64,000 nt of DNA from SIG440 sp045578305 (GTDB lineage Bacteria; Bacillota; Clostridia; Monoglobales; Monoglobaceae), in the NCBI GenBank assembly GCA_045578305.1, contig JAZNKA010000068.1:26238-90237 (forward strand), read 5' to 3'. Each line of letters begins with the position of its first letter. Position 1 is the stretch's first letter. Position numbers and translations under genes: made by a program. The notes beneath the pieces were generated by a model that was not told the DNA's origin, made no database searches, and was given only the letters and a program-made list of their open reading frames with translations. Shown piece after piece: positions 63,824 to 64,000 of the stretch.

Positions 63824-63910
63824 GGAGAGGTGTCCGAGTGGTTTAAGGAGCTAGTCTTGAAAACTAGTGATACGAAAGTACCCAGAGTTCGAATCTCTGC
63901 CTCTCCGCCA
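63824..63910 (+). tRNA. tRNA-Ser (anticodon TGA)
   Basis: 87 bases with a 7-base acceptor stem GGAGAGG / CCTCTCC, anticodon loop CTTGAAA, long variable arm of class II tRNAs, TTCGAAT T-loop and encoded GCCA end. It reads UCN (mainly UCA) serine codons. Confidence 0.95.
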
Positions 63911-63937
63911 CTTTTTTAATTTAATATTTTTAAATTC

Positions 63938-64000
63938 GGAGAAGTACTCAAGAGGCCGAAGAGGCGCCCCTGCTAAGGGAAGTCGGAGGCCAAGCGGTCT
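63938..64000 (+). tRNA. tRNA-Ser (anticodon GCT), cut by the window end
   Basis: Starts GGAGAAGTACTCAAGAGG, anticodon loop CTGCTAA with stem CCC/GGG, and a long variable arm begins. The 3' quarter lies beyond the window. It decodes AGC/AGU serine codons and is co-transcribed with the tRNA-Ser(TGA) upstream. Confidence 0.9.

Noticed and set aside
1..64000. CRISPR arrays, rRNA operons, insertion sequences
   Set aside because: No regularly spaced repeats, rRNA sequence or transposase genes other than the serine recombinase were seen on either strand.

Overview
The window is a low-GC, gene-dense stretch of a spore-forming Clostridia-type genome (Bacillota). The pointers are AT-rich codon use, strong purine-rich ribosome binding sites, frequent TTG/GTG starts, a T-box, a lysine riboswitch, spore genes (alpha/beta SASP, SpoIVFB, YmxH, a sigG fragment) and anaerobic metabolism (indolepyruvate:ferredoxin oxidoreductase, NADP-type glutamate dehydrogenase). 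No species is assigned. Nearly all genes lie on the minus strand.

Layout. 1-7,969: the cell-shape/division block mrdA(partial)-mreD-mreC-mreB-maf-Gx transporter-NusG_II-U32-zapA. 8,081-14,603: gdhA, then a PRPP/NAD unit (pncB, a divergent long prs, rluB, a flavoprotein) and ymxH. 14,669-16,561: a plus-strand sigG start with a forespore-type promoter, cut off after about 96 codons, butted against a serine recombinase that is translationally coupled to a 54-residue protein. The rest of sigG is not in the window. 16,648-25,477: a long minus-strand unit headed by a T-box whose specifier reads as UAC (Tyr), with a sodium:solute symporter, an AMP-forming acyl-CoA ligase, iorA, iorB and a secreted S8 protease. 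25,536-34,808: uraA, class II aldolase, a Gfo/Idh oxidoreductase, a class III aminotransferase, the lysine-riboswitch dapA-lysA operon and a membrane acyltransferase. 34,935-42,291: SASP and a small membrane protein, obg-rpmA-rplU (without prp), an AAC(3)-like gene, two radical-SAM-associated genes, and a divergent spoIVFA-like/spoIVFB pair. 42,294-55,926: a classic housekeeping run, thiN-rpe-rsgA-prkC-prpC-rlmN-rsmB-yugP-fmt-def-priA-rpoZ-gmk-remA-yicC. 56,062-64,000: rqcH, a broken creatininase gene, a nitroreductase, a topoisomerase IV-like pair, and two tRNA-Ser genes, the second cut by the window edge.

How it works together. Two regions stand out. First, sigG is split at a serine recombinase in a genome that still carries sigma-G-type targets. 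That suggests a skin-like or inversion-based switch, or loss of sporulation. Second, the Tyr T-box, symporter, aryl-acid-type CoA ligase and IorAB fit an inferred route that salvages 4-hydroxyphenylacetate-type acids back to tyrosine by reductive carboxylation. Smaller oddities are an L27 that lacks the Firmicutes N-terminal extension together with loss of its protease gene prp, and a creatininase gene carrying both a frameshift and an amber codon.
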